47,915 bases of DNA from CAZYQW01 sp964649825 (GCA_964649825.1 CAZYQW010000030.1:1-47915); one strand, 5' to 3'. Positions 8,752-18,845 are shown, numbered from the stretch's first letter. The notes: generated by a model not told the origin, from the sequence alone. Translations and numbers: made by a program.

Positions 8752-11700
8752 ACGACCGCGACCACTCCGAAGAAGAGGCGACGGCGGCTGCGATGGCTCG
8801 TCGGCCTCGGCGTCGTGCTCATCCTGTTGGTCGCGGCGCTCCCGATCCTCGCATCGATCTTCGCCCCGCCGATCCTCGTGAGGGAGCTCGAGAAGCGGAT
8901 CCACGGCACCGCGCGAATGAGCGACCTCACGGTCGGCTACCGCGGCGACGTGACGATCGACGGCCTCGCGATCGATGACGCCGGCGGCCAACCGGTGCTC
9001 TCGATCGACCAGGCGCAGGCGGACATCGATCTCGTGAACGCGGTCCGAGGGTCGTACCGCGCAACGGCGTCGGTCGACGGGCTCACCCTTCACGTTCGCC
9101 GCACCGCCGGCGGTGGTTGGAACCTGACGGAGCTGCCCCGGGAGACGAAGAAGGAGGGTGTCGACGCGCCGAAATCGACGAAGCCGACCGAACTCCCCGA
9201 CATCCAGGCGGACGTGTCCATGAAGAGCGGCCGCGTGATCGTCCACGGCGACGGCGGCGCGACCGAGCTGAGCGCGATGACCTTCCACCTGCGGATCGAC
9301 GACGCGAAGCAGCCGGCGACGTTCCGGTTCGGGTCCGACGTCGTCGGTCCGAACGGCCGCTCGGGCCGCATCGACGTGTCGGGACAGGTGGACGCGTTCG
9401 GCGGGGACACGCCGACCGCCAACGTCGAGCTGACGATCGACTCGCTCCTGCTCGACGCATTCGTACCCGCGCTGCGGACGGTGGTCGCCGGCCTCGAGCT
9501 GTCCGGCCGCGTCGACGGCACGACGACGCTCGCGCTCGACGCGGGCTACCGCGTGCGCGGCCACGCCGACGTCACCGCGCGCGACATCGAGGTGCCGCCG
9601 CTTCGCGCGGGGGGGCCGTCCATCCGGATCGCCGCGGTGACGGTGAAAGGGGACGCGCAGGCGGACGAGAACGGCACCGGGCATCAGAGCCTCCGCTTCG
9701 CCATGGACGAGTTCTTCAGCGTGGCGTACGACGGCGACCTCGACGCCTCGAACCACGATGCGGTCTCGTTGAACGGACGCGTGAAGGTGGAGGGACAGAT
9801 CTCGAGGCTTGCCGAGCTCGCGCAAGCCTTGACGCCGGTGAAGCAGGACCTTCGGTTCGACGGAGCGTTGGACGGCGATTTCGGATTCGCGGTCGCCGCG
9901 AACATGAACACGACGTCCGTCGAGCAGGCCTCGCTCGACGGGAACGCGTCGATCCGCGGTCTCGCCGCCACCGACGCGGCCGGCGCGCCCATCGACCTCG
10001 GCGAGCTCGAAAAGCTCGACTTCGCGGTAAAGGCGTCGACCGACCTCCGGAGCGGCTCCATCTCGGTCCCGACGTTCGTCGCCGAGCTCGGACCGATCCG
10101 CGCGAGCGGGCGCGTCGAGGCCCGCCGATCGACCGATCCCGCCGGCGTGCCGGTCACGGTCGACGACTCCCGCGTCGAGCTCCACGCCGACCTGGATCGG
10201 ACCCGGGCGTTGCTCGCCCGCGTCGTCGACCTCGGCGACCTCGTCCTCACCGGCACGATCGATCTGACCGCCGACGCTCGCCAGGACGGCGACAAGGTGA
10301 AGGTCGACGCCGACCTCACGCCGCGTCGCGTCCGCGTCAACGACCTGGCGCTCGCCGGCGAGCCGATCCACGCCGAGCTCCTCCTGACCCCCGATCCCGA
10401 GCGCCTCGCGGCGAGTGGCCGAATCGGCGGCAAGGACGTCGAGCTCGTCCTGGACGGCGAGAAGACGATCCGGCAGACGAACTGGTCGCTCGACTTCGAC
10501 GTCGTGCAACCGGCGCCGACGGACGTGACGTTGAACTCCGTCCGCTACCGGTCCGACACGGCCGAGGCGGGCCTCACGGGGACCTTCTCGGGGATCGACG
10601 ATCCGATGAACGGGTCGGGGCGAGTCGAGGTCGATGTGCGCGCCGCGCTCGAGCACGTGGCGAGGGACGTCACCGGGTTCGGCCTCGAGGCGTACCAGGG
10701 TCGCGGCCAAGTGGCGACGACGATGACCGTGGCGATGGACGGGAAGAAGGTCGACGTCGACGCGAAGACGACGTTCGACCAGCTCTCGCTCACCGTCCCC
10801 GCGGCCGAGCCGGACACGAAGCCGACGTCGATCACCGCTCCTCGAATGGCCGTCGCCCTGACCGCGAGCGCGGCGTCGCCGGCCGGACCGATCGATCCTG
10901 CGACGTTGAAGGTGGACGCCCGCGGCCGCGTGAGCGGAGCGAGCGTCGCGGTCGACCTCGCCGGTGGGAAGAGCGTTCGCCAATCGAACTGGTCGCTCGA
11001 CTTCGACGTCGCGCAGCCGTCGAAGTCGGACGTCACCGTGAATTCCCTCCGGTATCGCTCGGACACGGCCGAGGCCGACGTCGCCGGGAGCTTCTCCGGC
11101 ATCGAGGATCCGATGAACGGCGCCGGCCGCTTCCAGGTCGACGTTCGGACGGCGGTCGAGAAGCTGCTGCGCGACGTATCGGGATTCGGCCTGGACGCGT
11201 ACCAGGGCAAGGGCCGCGTCGTCACCTCGATGACGATCGACGCAAAGGACCAGTCCGCCACCCTCGACGCGAAGACGACGGTCGAGCAGCTGTCGCTCAC
11301 GGTCCTCGCGACCGAGCCGGGAGCGACGCCGCTCGTGCTGAACGAACCGAAGGCGACGGTCGACCTCTCGGCGGCGATCGCGGCGGCGGCGGGAACGGTC
11401 GATCTGAAGAAGCTCTTGCTCGACGCCGCGATCCTACGCGGCAACCTGGAGGGCCGGCTCAGCGGGCTCCCCACTGCCGCGCGACCGGAGGGGACGCCGC
11501 TCCCGCCGCTGATCGTGGAAGGGCTGAAGGGCGAGTTCTTCTACGTGCCGGACCGCATCGCGGCGTTCCTCGGCCCGCGCCTCCCCGGCCGTCTCTACGG
11601 CTCCGAGGAGCAACGCATCGACGTGGACTGGAGCGGCAGGTTCGAGGACCTGGAGCTCGCCACGATCCTCGTCGGCTCCAACGGCACGCTGAACGCGGGC

Positions 11701-12744
11701 ATCGGCCACTTCGCCGTGCCGGGCCTCGAGACGGCCGGCACGTTCAACCTCGGGCTCACCAAGGGGCTCGCGTCGCTGAAAGGCGACTTGGGCGCGAACG
11801 GCGGCACGCTCGACCTGATCGGCGACCTCGGACTCTCCGAGGATCCTTCCGCGCAGAAGGACGCGACCCTGCAGCTCCGCGTCGACGACTTCCACGCGAA
11901 TACGAAGCTCTCCGACCTCTTGACGCTGGTCCACCCGATCTTCGCCGCCCAGGGTACCTCGGCGGGCGAGATCGGCGGCCTCCTGAACGTGGAGATCGAC
12001 CTGTCGTACCTCGGCGGCCTCTCGCTCGAGCAGTTGACCGGCGACCTGACGAAGCTCGACCCGCGGAAGGTGAAGGGCCGCGGGCAGTTCAAGATCGACG
12101 AAGCGGTGGTGAAGGGATCGCCGTTGCTCGGCAAGCTCCTCTCCGAGCTCGGCCTCGAGTCGGACGGCGAACTGAACATCGAACCGATCACGTTCGAGAT
12201 CGACGGGGGCCGTCTCTTCTACGCCGAGCCGTGGGGCTGGAACATCCGCGGCATCGAGACCGAGTTCACCGGATCGGTCGGTCTCGACAAGACGCTGGAT
12301 CTCGCGCTGAACGTCCCGATCAACAACAAGCTGATCAAGAAGTACAGCTTCCTCGAGTCGCTGAAGGGCGGCACCCTGAAGATCCCGCTGCGCGGCACCG
12401 CGATGTCGCCGTCGATCGACATCCCGGCCGCGATCCAAGGCCTCGCCGGCGACGCCGCCAAGCAGGCGATCAAGGACAAGATCGGCGAAAAGACCGGCGG
12501 ACTAGGTGGAGTGCTCGGCGGAACCGACCCGGACACGCCGGCCCAGACGCCGGCCGAAGCGCTTCAGTCGGCGGCCGACCTCCTGAAGGAAGCGGACGCG
12601 CTCTGGAACCAGGGCGAGAAGAAGAAGGCGGCGAAGATCTATCGGCGCATCGAGAAGGAGTACAAGCTCACGCCGACCTACTTGTTGAACAAGAGCCGGA
12701 TCGAGGAGCGCGGGGAGAAGCCGGAGAAGAACAAGAACCTCTAG
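8749..12744 (+). CDS. AsmA/DUF748-like envelope protein with internal duplication
   Basis: A 1331-residue protein with an AsmA-family plan. A basic patch (KKRRRRLRW) precedes one transmembrane helix (about 15-37), then a long extracytoplasmic region of beta-rich repeats typical of AsmA, TamB and DUF748 proteins. Such proteins form elongated grooves that bridge inner and outer membranes and move phospholipids or assist outer-membrane assembly. The beginning (LEKRIHGTARMSDLTVGYRG) matches the usual AsmA opening, where an ancestral domain follows the helix. Two adjacent units of about 170 residues, each starting near RQ(T/S)NWSLDFDV, are clearly duplicated. The C-terminus leaves this fold and ends in a Lys-rich helical tail resembling one TPR unit. 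The gene follows the alpha-2-macroglobulin gene on the same strand after a strong hairpin. Lipid transport is inferred from the family; no partner is adjacent. Confidence 0.75.
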   Translation: MTTATTPKKRRRRLRWLVGLGVVLILLVAALPILASIFAPPILVRELEKRIHGTARMSDLTVGYRGDVTIDGLAIDDAGGQPVLSIDQAQADIDLVNAVRGSYRATASVDGLTLHVRRTAGGGWNLTELPRETKKEGVDAPKSTKPTELPDIQADVSMKSGRVIVHGDGGATELSAMTFHLRIDDAKQPATFRFGSDVVGPNGRSGRIDVSGQVDAFGGDTPTANVELTIDSLLLDAFVPALRTVVAGLELSGRVDGTTTLALDAGYRVRGHADVTARDIEVPPLRAGGPSIRIAAVTVKGDAQADENGTGHQSLRFAMDEFFSVAYDGDLDASNHDAVSLNGRVKVEGQISRLAELAQALTPVKQDLRFDGALDGDFGFAVAANMNTTSVEQASLDGNASIRGLAATDAAGAPIDLGELEKLDFAVKASTDLRSGSISVPTFVAELGPIRASGRVEARRSTDPAGVPVTVDDSRVELHADLDRTRALLARVVDLGDLVLTGTIDLTADARQDGDKVKVDADLTPRRVRVNDLALAGEPIHAELLLTPDPERLAASGRIGGKDVELVLDGEKTIRQTNWSLDFDVVQPAPTDVTLNSVRYRSDTAEAGLTGTFSGIDDPMNGSGRVEVDVRAALEHVARDVTGFGLEAYQGRGQVATTMTVAMDGKKVDVDAKTTFDQLSLTVPAAEPDTKPTSITAPRMAVALTASAASPAGPIDPATLKVDARGRVSGASVAVDLAGGKSVRQSNWSLDFDVAQPSKSDVTVNSLRYRSDTAEADVAGSFSGIEDPMNGAGRFQVDVRTAVEKLLRDVSGFGLDAYQGKGRVVTSMTIDAKDQSATLDAKTTVEQLSLTVLATEPGATPLVLNEPKATVDLSAAIAAAAGTVDLKKLLLDAAILRGNLEGRLSGLPTAARPEGTPLPPLIVEGLKGEFFYVPDRIAAFLGPRLPGRLYGSEEQRIDVDWSGRFEDLELATILVGSNGTLNAGIGHFAVPGLETAGTFNLGLTKGLASLKGDLGANGGTLDLIGDLGLSEDPSAQKDATLQLRVDDFHANTKLSDLLTLVHPIFAAQGTSAGEIGGLLNVEIDLSYLGGLSLEQLTGDLTKLDPRKVKGRGQFKIDEAVVKGSPLLGKLLSELGLESDGELNIEPITFEIDGGRLFYAEPWGWNIRGIETEFTGSVGLDKTLDLALNVPINNKLIKKYSFLESLKGGTLKIPLRGTAMSPSIDIPAAIQGLAGDAAKQAIKDKIGEKTGGLGGVLGGTDPDTPAQTPAEALQSAADLLKEADALWNQGEKKKAAKIYRRIEKEYKLTPTYLLNKSRIEERGEKPEKNKNL
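10435..11466 (+). repeat. Two tandem intragenic repeats of about 170 codons
   Basis: Unit 1 spans about 10435-10938 and unit 2 about 10939-11466 within the AsmA-like gene. Both share the ordered blocks NWSLDFDV, RYRSDTAEA, FSGI(D/E)DPMNG, DV(T/S)GFGL(D/E)AYQG and LDAKTT or VDAKTT followed by QLSLTV. The close match along the whole length indicates a relatively recent duplication that lengthened the beta groove. Confidence 0.8.
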
Positions 12745-12868
12745 AGATCGGGGGGTCGGGCCGGCGCATCTGCCCCCGAGGGAAAACGACAGGAGCCACG
12801 TTTTTCTTGCGAACCATTCGCAAGTCGGCTCGTTGGCGGACCTCCTACGGATCGCCCGGTGCGCCTCC

Positions 12869-12923
12869 GAGCAACCCCGAGCAACCCCCGAGCAACCTGA
12901 GCAACCTGAGCAACCTGGAGGAA
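12869..12923 (+). repeat. Five GAGCAACC repeats leading into a Shine-Dalgarno
   Basis: GAGCAACC occurs at 12869, 12879, 12890, 12899 and 12908, spaced 9-11 bases apart, and runs directly into GGAGGAA at 12917-12923, seven bases before the GTG start of the next gene. The near-helical periodicity and the position at the ribosome site suggest either slippage-derived spacer DNA or a translation-control or protein-binding array. No other copy was noticed in the window. Confidence 0.6.
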
Positions 12924-12930
12924 TCTCCGC

Positions 12931-14790
12931 GTGAAGGCACTCTGGACCTGGACGTTCTTGATTGCACTCGCACCCCCGACGGTCCTCGCCGCCGGCACCC
13001 CCGACGGACCGTACTGGGCCGAGATCCCGATCCCGGCCGGGTTCGGCGGAACGATCCAGGCGCTGGGGACGCTCGTTCAGTTCCGGACGACGAGCGACGT
13101 TCACCTCTGGTCCGCGATCACGCGCGAGTGGACCGTGGTTCCCGTCTCCCCGTCCGCGACCGTGAACGTCTTCAACGCCTACGCGATCATCGAGGACGGC
13201 AGCGTCGTCCACGGCTACGCCACCCGCACCGGTGTCGTCGACACGCTCGTGCTGACGGGGCCGCCGCTCCTCCACCACGGCCCGAACACGAGCGGCTGGC
13301 TCTCGATCGCGCAGCTCGGCGCCGACCTCTACGGGTTCGCGTCGTTCGATGGGAAATGGGTCCACCAGCCGATCGCGAGCAGCACCGCGAGCGTCGGCAT
13401 CTCCCAGGTGGCGGGCGTCGTCTGGGACGGGATCGATGCGTACGGGTTCAGCGCGTATCACGGGACGTTCGTCCCAACGCCGGCGCCGACCGTGACCCAG
13501 ATCCAGGCGGCCGGAGACGTCGCCGTCGCGAACGACGCGGGCACGATCCGCGGCTTCTCCGCGCAGCGTGGCGCCTGGGCCGTCACCTCGTTTCCGTCCG
13601 CCGACACCGGGCTCGTGGACCGCGGGTACGCGCTCTTCACGAACGGGCCGAACGTCCTCGCCTTCAGCGGCTACACGGCGACGTTCTCCGCGTACACGGC
13701 CGGATCGTCGAGCTACTCGCTCTTCACGGACCGGAACGTCTTCGCGATCGTCGAGGGATCGGTCGTCACCGGCTACGCATCCGGCGTCGGAGCGTTCGCC
13801 TCGCAGACGTTCAACGCGCCGATCGCCCTGCTCGAGGACGACCTGTTCGCGGTCGTGGAGAGCGACGGAGTGACGGTCTTCTCGGGCCTCTTCGCGACGT
13901 TCTCGACCAAGCTGACCGGGACGTTCGTGGTCAGCACGAACGAGGCCATGGTCTGGGCGGAGACGATGGGAACTTCGTACGCGTACAGCCTCGAGAAGGA
14001 CGTCTGGTCTCCGGCGCCGATTCCGTTCACCGGCTCGACGACTGCCGCCGTCGTTCGCAACGCCGTCGTGCTGATCGACCCGTCCGGCTACGCCGGGTTC
14101 TCGGGACGCACCGCCACCTGGAGCAGCGCGGCGTCGACGTCGCCGTTCACGTACGACGCGAAGCCGCAGGGCGACGTGTTCGTTGGGATCGAAGGAAGCA
14201 CGCTGCACATGTTCGACCCGGTGCTCGCGCGCTGGGCCTCGTTCACCGGCGCTCAGCCGCCGTCGTTGGACACCTGGCGGCAAGCGGTGGTCGCGACCGA
14301 CGGCGCAAGCGCGTTCGGTTTCGGGCTGATGAACAACGTGTGGGACGAGATCCCGCTGCAGGGGAACCTGGTGCAGCTCGACGCGAACTCGTCGTCCGGT
14401 TACGTCGTGACCGATACTCACGTGTACGCCTACTCGGCGCACGGCTCGTTCTCCACGCTGTCGCGATGGCCGGAGTTTACGCGCTTCCAGCCGAAGGGAG
14501 TCGACCTGCGCCTCCTCCAGCGGGCGCCGGTCGGGAGCTCCGTCGTCACGTTCGTCGGCACCGGACCCGGCTACGTGCCCGCCGGCGACCTCGGGACGCT
14601 GTTCCTCGACCCGTCGGCGCTCTTCGTCTTCCCGTTCGGGACGGTCCCGGCCGGCGGACTGCTCGACGTCGCGGTTCCGATCCCCGACCTGCCGGTGCTG
14701 AACGGCTACGAGGCTCGCCTTCAGAACGGCGTGATGACGCCCGGTGGCAGCCAGTGGCTGACGAGCGCGGTCTCGCCGGTCTTCTTCTGA
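12931..14790 (+). CDS. Secreted repeat protein, beta-propeller-like
   Basis: A 619-residue exported protein of unknown role. A clean Sec signal peptide (about 1-20, cleavage near VLAAG) is followed by many repeats of roughly 45-50 residues. Each holds a short strand motif such as YGFSAYHGTF, LAFSGYTATF, TVFSGLFATF or AGFSGRTATW, spaced like propeller blades. The last ~90 residues form a different domain with LFLDPSALFVFPFGTVPAGG and VPIPDLPVLNGYEARLQN, a pattern I associate with secreted proteins of high-GC planctomycete-like genomes. No catalytic motif is visible. The GTG start is supported by GGAGGAA seven bases upstream. The stop is 11 bases before the CobN-like gene, which has no ribosome site of its own, so the two are probably co-transcribed and coupled. 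Ligand binding at the surface is speculative. Confidence 0.65.
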   Translation: MKALWTWTFLIALAPPTVLAAGTPDGPYWAEIPIPAGFGGTIQALGTLVQFRTTSDVHLWSAITREWTVVPVSPSATVNVFNAYAIIEDGSVVHGYATRTGVVDTLVLTGPPLLHHGPNTSGWLSIAQLGADLYGFASFDGKWVHQPIASSTASVGISQVAGVVWDGIDAYGFSAYHGTFVPTPAPTVTQIQAAGDVAVANDAGTIRGFSAQRGAWAVTSFPSADTGLVDRGYALFTNGPNVLAFSGYTATFSAYTAGSSSYSLFTDRNVFAIVEGSVVTGYASGVGAFASQTFNAPIALLEDDLFAVVESDGVTVFSGLFATFSTKLTGTFVVSTNEAMVWAETMGTSYAYSLEKDVWSPAPIPFTGSTTAAVVRNAVVLIDPSGYAGFSGRTATWSSAASTSPFTYDAKPQGDVFVGIEGSTLHMFDPVLARWASFTGAQPPSLDTWRQAVVATDGASAFGFGLMNNVWDEIPLQGNLVQLDANSSSGYVVTDTHVYAYSAHGSFSTLSRWPEFTRFQPKGVDLRLLQRAPVGSSVVTFVGTGPGYVPAGDLGTLFLDPSALFVFPFGTVPAGGLLDVAVPIPDLPVLNGYEARLQNGVMTPGGSQWLTSAVSPVFF

Positions 14791-14801
14791 CTCGCCCACG
14801 C

Positions 14802-17800
14802 ATGCAATCGATTCGCTTCGCGACGAGCCTCCCGCTCGTGGTCCTCGCCGTGCTCGTCGCGCCCACCCTCGCCGGCGCGACGACGCGCATCGCATGTATC
14901 GGCCTCCACGGCGGCGTGCAGGAGGTGCTCGCGCGCCACGCCGCCGTGCTCGATACCACGGTCGTAACGATTCCGGACGCCTCCCTCGGACTCGATGGCA
15001 CCGACCTGTCGGAGTACGACGTCGTCCTGCTCGAGCACGTCCGGGCGGAGTCGGCGCGAGACTACGACCGTTTATTTCGCGCGGCCCGGCTCGTGAACCC
15101 GGACGTACACGTGGTGTCGATCGCGTCGTTCGCGGCGCAGCGCCTGCCCGACCTCGTCCGCGACGGAGTCATCGAGGAGGACGCGGCGGCGGAGCCCTAC
15201 TACGGGAACTCCGACGAAAACCTGCGCCGGTTCCTGAAGTACGTGCTGCGCCGGTACGCCGGCCGCGACCTCGACGTCGAGCCGCCGGAGGAGGTCGATC
15301 ATCGGGGCCTCTACCATCCTGACCATGACGGGCTCTTCCCGGACGTGCCGTCGTTCCTCCGCTTCGCGCGCGAGCGCGGCCTCGCGGTCGACGACGCGCC
15401 GCGCGCGGTCGTGGCGGTGCACCTGACCCACCTGATGCTGCAGCAGCCGAAGGTCGTCGACGCGCTGATCCGCGAGCTCGAGGGACGGGGCGTCCTCGCC
15501 GTCGCCGTCGTCGACCAGGTCGCGGCGTACGAGGAGCAAACGCTGGAGTTCGCGCCGCAGGTCGTCATCCACACGTGTCACAGTCGTGACGCGGTCTCGT
15601 ACCGCGAGCGGCTCGACGTGCCGCACCTGCACTCGGTCTTCTTCCGCGCGCAGTCGATCGATGAGTGGCGCACGAGCGACCGCGGCCTCGCCGCCAACGA
15701 GCTGAACCTGCACCTCACCTCGCAGGAAGTGGTCGGCGGCATCGAGCCGATCGCCGCCGCGGGCACGATCGAGGGCGGCGGAAGCGGCGAGTCGTTCACG
15801 CCCATCCCGGAGCGGGTCGCCCACCTCATCGATCGCGCGTGCGGCTGGATCCGGCTCGCGCGCGCCCCCGCGGCGGAGAAGAAGGTCGCGATCCTCTACT
15901 GGGACCGCGAGATGGGGAAGAGCGAGTTGATGCGCGGCAGCGCCACCGGCATGCACTTGAACGGTCCGCGGAGCCTGGTCAAGGTGCTCGACCGCCTCGC
16001 GGACGCCGACTACACGGTCTCGCCGCGGCCGCAGGACGAGGACGAGCTCATCGCGTGGATGATGGACCGCGGCCGCCAGATCGGCGTCTGGGCGCCGGGC
16101 GTACTGGACCGCCTCGCGAGGAGCGGCGCGGCGGCGCTCGTGCCGACCGCGACCTACCGCGGCTGGCTGGAGGAGCGGGTGCCGAAGGCGCTTCGCGACG
16201 ACCTCGTCGCGCGCTGGGGCGAGCCGCCCGGACGGTTCCTCGTGTGGCGGAACGACGTGGGCGAGGAGTTCATCGTCATCCCGAGGATCGACCTCGGCCA
16301 CGTCGTGCTGCTGCCGCAGCCGCTCCGCGGCGAGGCGCACGATACGTCGCTCTTGCACGACCGCGCCGTCCCGCCCCCTCACAACTACCTGTGCACCTAC
16401 TTCTGGCTCGAGGAGGAGTTCGACGCCGACGCGCTCATCCACTTCGGCACGCACGGCAGCGAGATCGCGCTCCCGGGGAAGGACAACGGGCTCTCCGACC
16501 ACGACTGGTGCGACGTCGTGATCGGGCGGACGCCGAACCTCTACCCGTGGATCCAGAACAACCTCGGCGAGTCGTCGGTCGCACGGCGGCGCACGTACGC
16601 GGTGCTCATCGATCACCTGGTCCCGCCGAGCGTCGCCGCCGGCCTCTCCGACGAGCTCGCGAACCTGCACGGCGACATCGACAAGTGGGAGTCGCTCGAC
16701 GACGGTGCGCTGCGAGATCGGTTTCGCGACGCGATCACGCGGCGGTGCCGCGCCGAGCGTCTCGACCAGGACCTTCGCTTCGACCTCGAGGACGACCGCG
16801 CGCTCACGGACTCGGAGATCGAGGCGCTTCGCGACCACCTGCACGAGATCGCGGAGGAGACGACGCCGATCAGCCTTCACGTGCTCGGTGAGGCGCCTGC
16901 CCCCGAGCTGCGGCTGCCGTACCTCGTGACCTGTCTCGGCTCGCGGTTCCTCGACGCGCTCGCCGAGATCATCCCCGTCCCCGCGACCGACGCGCGCAAC
17001 GACGGCGACCGGACCTCGTTCCTGAGGACGCGCGCGGAGGAGGCGGTCCGGCTCGCGGTCGCCGGCGATCTCGACGCCGAGGACGCGCTGGTCGTGGTCG
17101 GCGCCCGGCTTCCGGAGTCGGGGCTTTCCGAGGAGCTCGCCGAGGGCTTCGAACGAGCGCACCGGATCGACGCGGGCCTGCGCGCCGCGCCGCGCGAGAT
17201 CGATGCGCTGCTCGCCGCGCTCGACGGCCGCTTCGTGCCGCCGGGACCGGGGAGCACTCCCGACCGCAACCCCGCATCGGTGCCGACCGGCAAGGACCTC
17301 TACGTCATGAACCCCGAGGAGGTGCCGACGCGACCGTCGTACGAAGTCGGGCGCGCGCTCGCGGAGCAGCTCCTCGCCGACCGGAAGGCGAGGACCGGCG
17401 CCTACCCCGAGCGCGTGGCGTTCACGCTCAGCCCGTTCACGACGTTCCAGGACTACGGGGTGATGGAGAGCGAGATCCTCCACCTGCTCGGCGTGCGTCC
17501 CGTGTGGGACGCGCGCAACCTGGTGACCGGCGTCGAGCTCGTGCCGGCCGCTGAGCTCGGTCGTCCTCGGGTCGACGTCTTCCTCGCGCTCGGCGGGTAC
17601 TACCGCGACCTCCTGCCGACCCGCATGCGGCTCCTCGACGAGGCCGTCCGGCTCGTGGCCGAGCAGGACGAGCCGGAGAACCGCGTGCGGTCCCATACCG
17701 CGCGCGTCGAGGCGCAGCTCGCGGAGGGTGGAATGCCGGCGGAGCGCGCGCGGATGCTGGCCCGAGCCCGGCTTTTCGGCCCCCCACCCGGCGAGATCGG

Positions 17801-18845
17801 GAGCGCGTCCTACTACTACCTCGTCGAGCGCTCGGGCGAGTGGAGCACCCGCGAGGAGCTCGTCGGCCTCTACATCGAGCATTCCCAATACGCGTACACC
17901 GAAGGAAGCTGGGGCGAGGACGCGCCGCAGGCGTATCGCGAACAGGTGCAGGGCACGGAGGTCGTCGTCCGCAACTGGTCGGACCGTACCCGGAGTCCGC
18001 TCTCGAACAAGTACTTCTGGTACCGCGGCGGGAGCCTCTCGCTCGCGATCGAGCACCTCACCGGACGCGAGCCTCAGTTCTTCCTCGCCGACGTCCGCGA
18101 CCCCGACCGCGCGCGCATGGTCGACGCCGAGGACGCGCTCCGCACCGACTACCGGGTGCGGCTGTTCAATCGGAAGTGGATCGAGGGGATGATGAAGGAG
18201 GGTTACGCCGGCGCGGATCAGATCGCGGTCTGCGTGACGAACAGCATGGGCTGGAAGATCATGCGGCAGGGAAGCGTGACCGACGACGTCTGGGAGGAGA
18301 TCGTCGACACGTACGTGCGCGACGAGAAGAGCCTCGGCATCCGCGAGTGGTTCGAGGCCGAGAACCCGTTCGCGTTCCAGGAGGTGACGGAGACGCTGCT
18401 CGAGGTCGTCCGCAAGGGCTACTGGAAGCCCGGCGAGGCGACGCTGCGCGAGATCGCGACCGCCTACGCCCGCTCGATCGCACGCCACGGCGAGGACGGC
18501 GGCCTGCGCGGCGGCGGCAATGCGGCGCTGGACGCGTTCGTGCGGCGAACGCTCGCCGCGCCTCGCGACCCCGAGCTCGACGCGCTCGCCGCGGCGATCC
18601 ACGCCCGAGCGCGCGAATCGGCAGCGCCGGCCGAAACCCGGACTGCGACGGCAAAGGCGAAGGAGCCGCCCGCCGAGTCGGAGGCGCGGCCGGCCCCGCC
18701 AGTCGAGATCGTCGCGGGGCGCGTGCTCGAAGAGGTCGAGCCGCCCGCGCGGTCCGGACCACGCCGGGCCGCGCTCGCCGCCGCCGCAGCCGTACTCCTG
18801 CTCGTCGCGCTCGGCCTCTGGCGCCGAGCGGGAGCGCCGTCGTGA
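14802..18845 (+). CDS. Exported, membrane-anchored CobN/HmuS-type chelatase
   Basis: A 1347-residue member of the CobN/magnesium-chelatase H-subunit family, which binds tetrapyrroles and inserts or removes the central metal. The diagnostic block is HFGTHGSE (from His547) followed by LPGKDNGLSDHDW and a TPNLYP/NNLGESSVARRR segment. Unlike cytoplasmic cobaltochelatase CobN, it starts with a Sec-type signal peptide (about 1-27) and ends in one hydrophobic helix (about 1323-1340) with a short basic tail, so the catalytic body should lie outside the cytoplasm. The next two genes encode an ExbB-like and a DUF2149-like protein, and no CobS or CobT ATPase subunits are nearby. That combination matches the HmuS-type heme dechelatases of hmu operons in Bacteroidota. 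I infer tetrapyrrole dechelation or chelation, substrate unknown. ATG 14802 lacks a clear ribosome site; coupling to the upstream gene is likely. Confidence 0.85.
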   Translation: MQSIRFATSLPLVVLAVLVAPTLAGATTRIACIGLHGGVQEVLARHAAVLDTTVVTIPDASLGLDGTDLSEYDVVLLEHVRAESARDYDRLFRAARLVNPDVHVVSIASFAAQRLPDLVRDGVIEEDAAAEPYYGNSDENLRRFLKYVLRRYAGRDLDVEPPEEVDHRGLYHPDHDGLFPDVPSFLRFARERGLAVDDAPRAVVAVHLTHLMLQQPKVVDALIRELEGRGVLAVAVVDQVAAYEEQTLEFAPQVVIHTCHSRDAVSYRERLDVPHLHSVFFRAQSIDEWRTSDRGLAANELNLHLTSQEVVGGIEPIAAAGTIEGGGSGESFTPIPERVAHLIDRACGWIRLARAPAAEKKVAILYWDREMGKSELMRGSATGMHLNGPRSLVKVLDRLADADYTVSPRPQDEDELIAWMMDRGRQIGVWAPGVLDRLARSGAAALVPTATYRGWLEERVPKALRDDLVARWGEPPGRFLVWRNDVGEEFIVIPRIDLGHVVLLPQPLRGEAHDTSLLHDRAVPPPHNYLCTYFWLEEEFDADALIHFGTHGSEIALPGKDNGLSDHDWCDVVIGRTPNLYPWIQNNLGESSVARRRTYAVLIDHLVPPSVAAGLSDELANLHGDIDKWESLDDGALRDRFRDAITRRCRAERLDQDLRFDLEDDRALTDSEIEALRDHLHEIAEETTPISLHVLGEAPAPELRLPYLVTCLGSRFLDALAEIIPVPATDARNDGDRTSFLRTRAEEAVRLAVAGDLDAEDALVVVGARLPESGLSEELAEGFERAHRIDAGLRAAPREIDALLAALDGRFVPPGPGSTPDRNPASVPTGKDLYVMNPEEVPTRPSYEVGRALAEQLLADRKARTGAYPERVAFTLSPFTTFQDYGVMESEILHLLGVRPVWDARNLVTGVELVPAAELGRPRVDVFLALGGYYRDLLPTRMRLLDEAVRLVAEQDEPENRVRSHTARVEAQLAEGGMPAERARMLARARLFGPPPGEIGSASYYYLVERSGEWSTREELVGLYIEHSQYAYTEGSWGEDAPQAYREQVQGTEVVVRNWSDRTRSPLSNKYFWYRGGSLSLAIEHLTGREPQFFLADVRDPDRARMVDAEDALRTDYRVRLFNRKWIEGMMKEGYAGADQIAVCVTNSMGWKIMRQGSVTDDVWEEIVDTYVRDEKSLGIREWFEAENPFAFQEVTETLLEVVRKGYWKPGEATLREIATAYARSIARHGEDGGLRGGGNAALDAFVRRTLAAPRDPELDALAAAIHARARESAAPAETRTATAKAKEPPAESEARPAPPVEIVAGRVLEEVEPPARSGPRRAALAAAAAVLLLVALGLWRRAGAPS

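Noticed and set aside
12869..12915. CRISPR-like array
   Set aside because: Repeats are eight bases with one- to three-base gaps, so there are no spacers and no Cas genes.
9117..14801. Open frame joined upstream of the CobN-like gene, giving a 3242-residue reading
   Set aside because: It runs out of frame through the AsmA-like and secreted repeat genes, is Arg-rich and random, and the signal peptide at 14802 marks the real start.
15072..18602. Very long minus-strand frame opposite the chelatase gene
   Set aside because: A shadow created by G/C-rich third positions; Arg/Val/Asp-rich with no domain.
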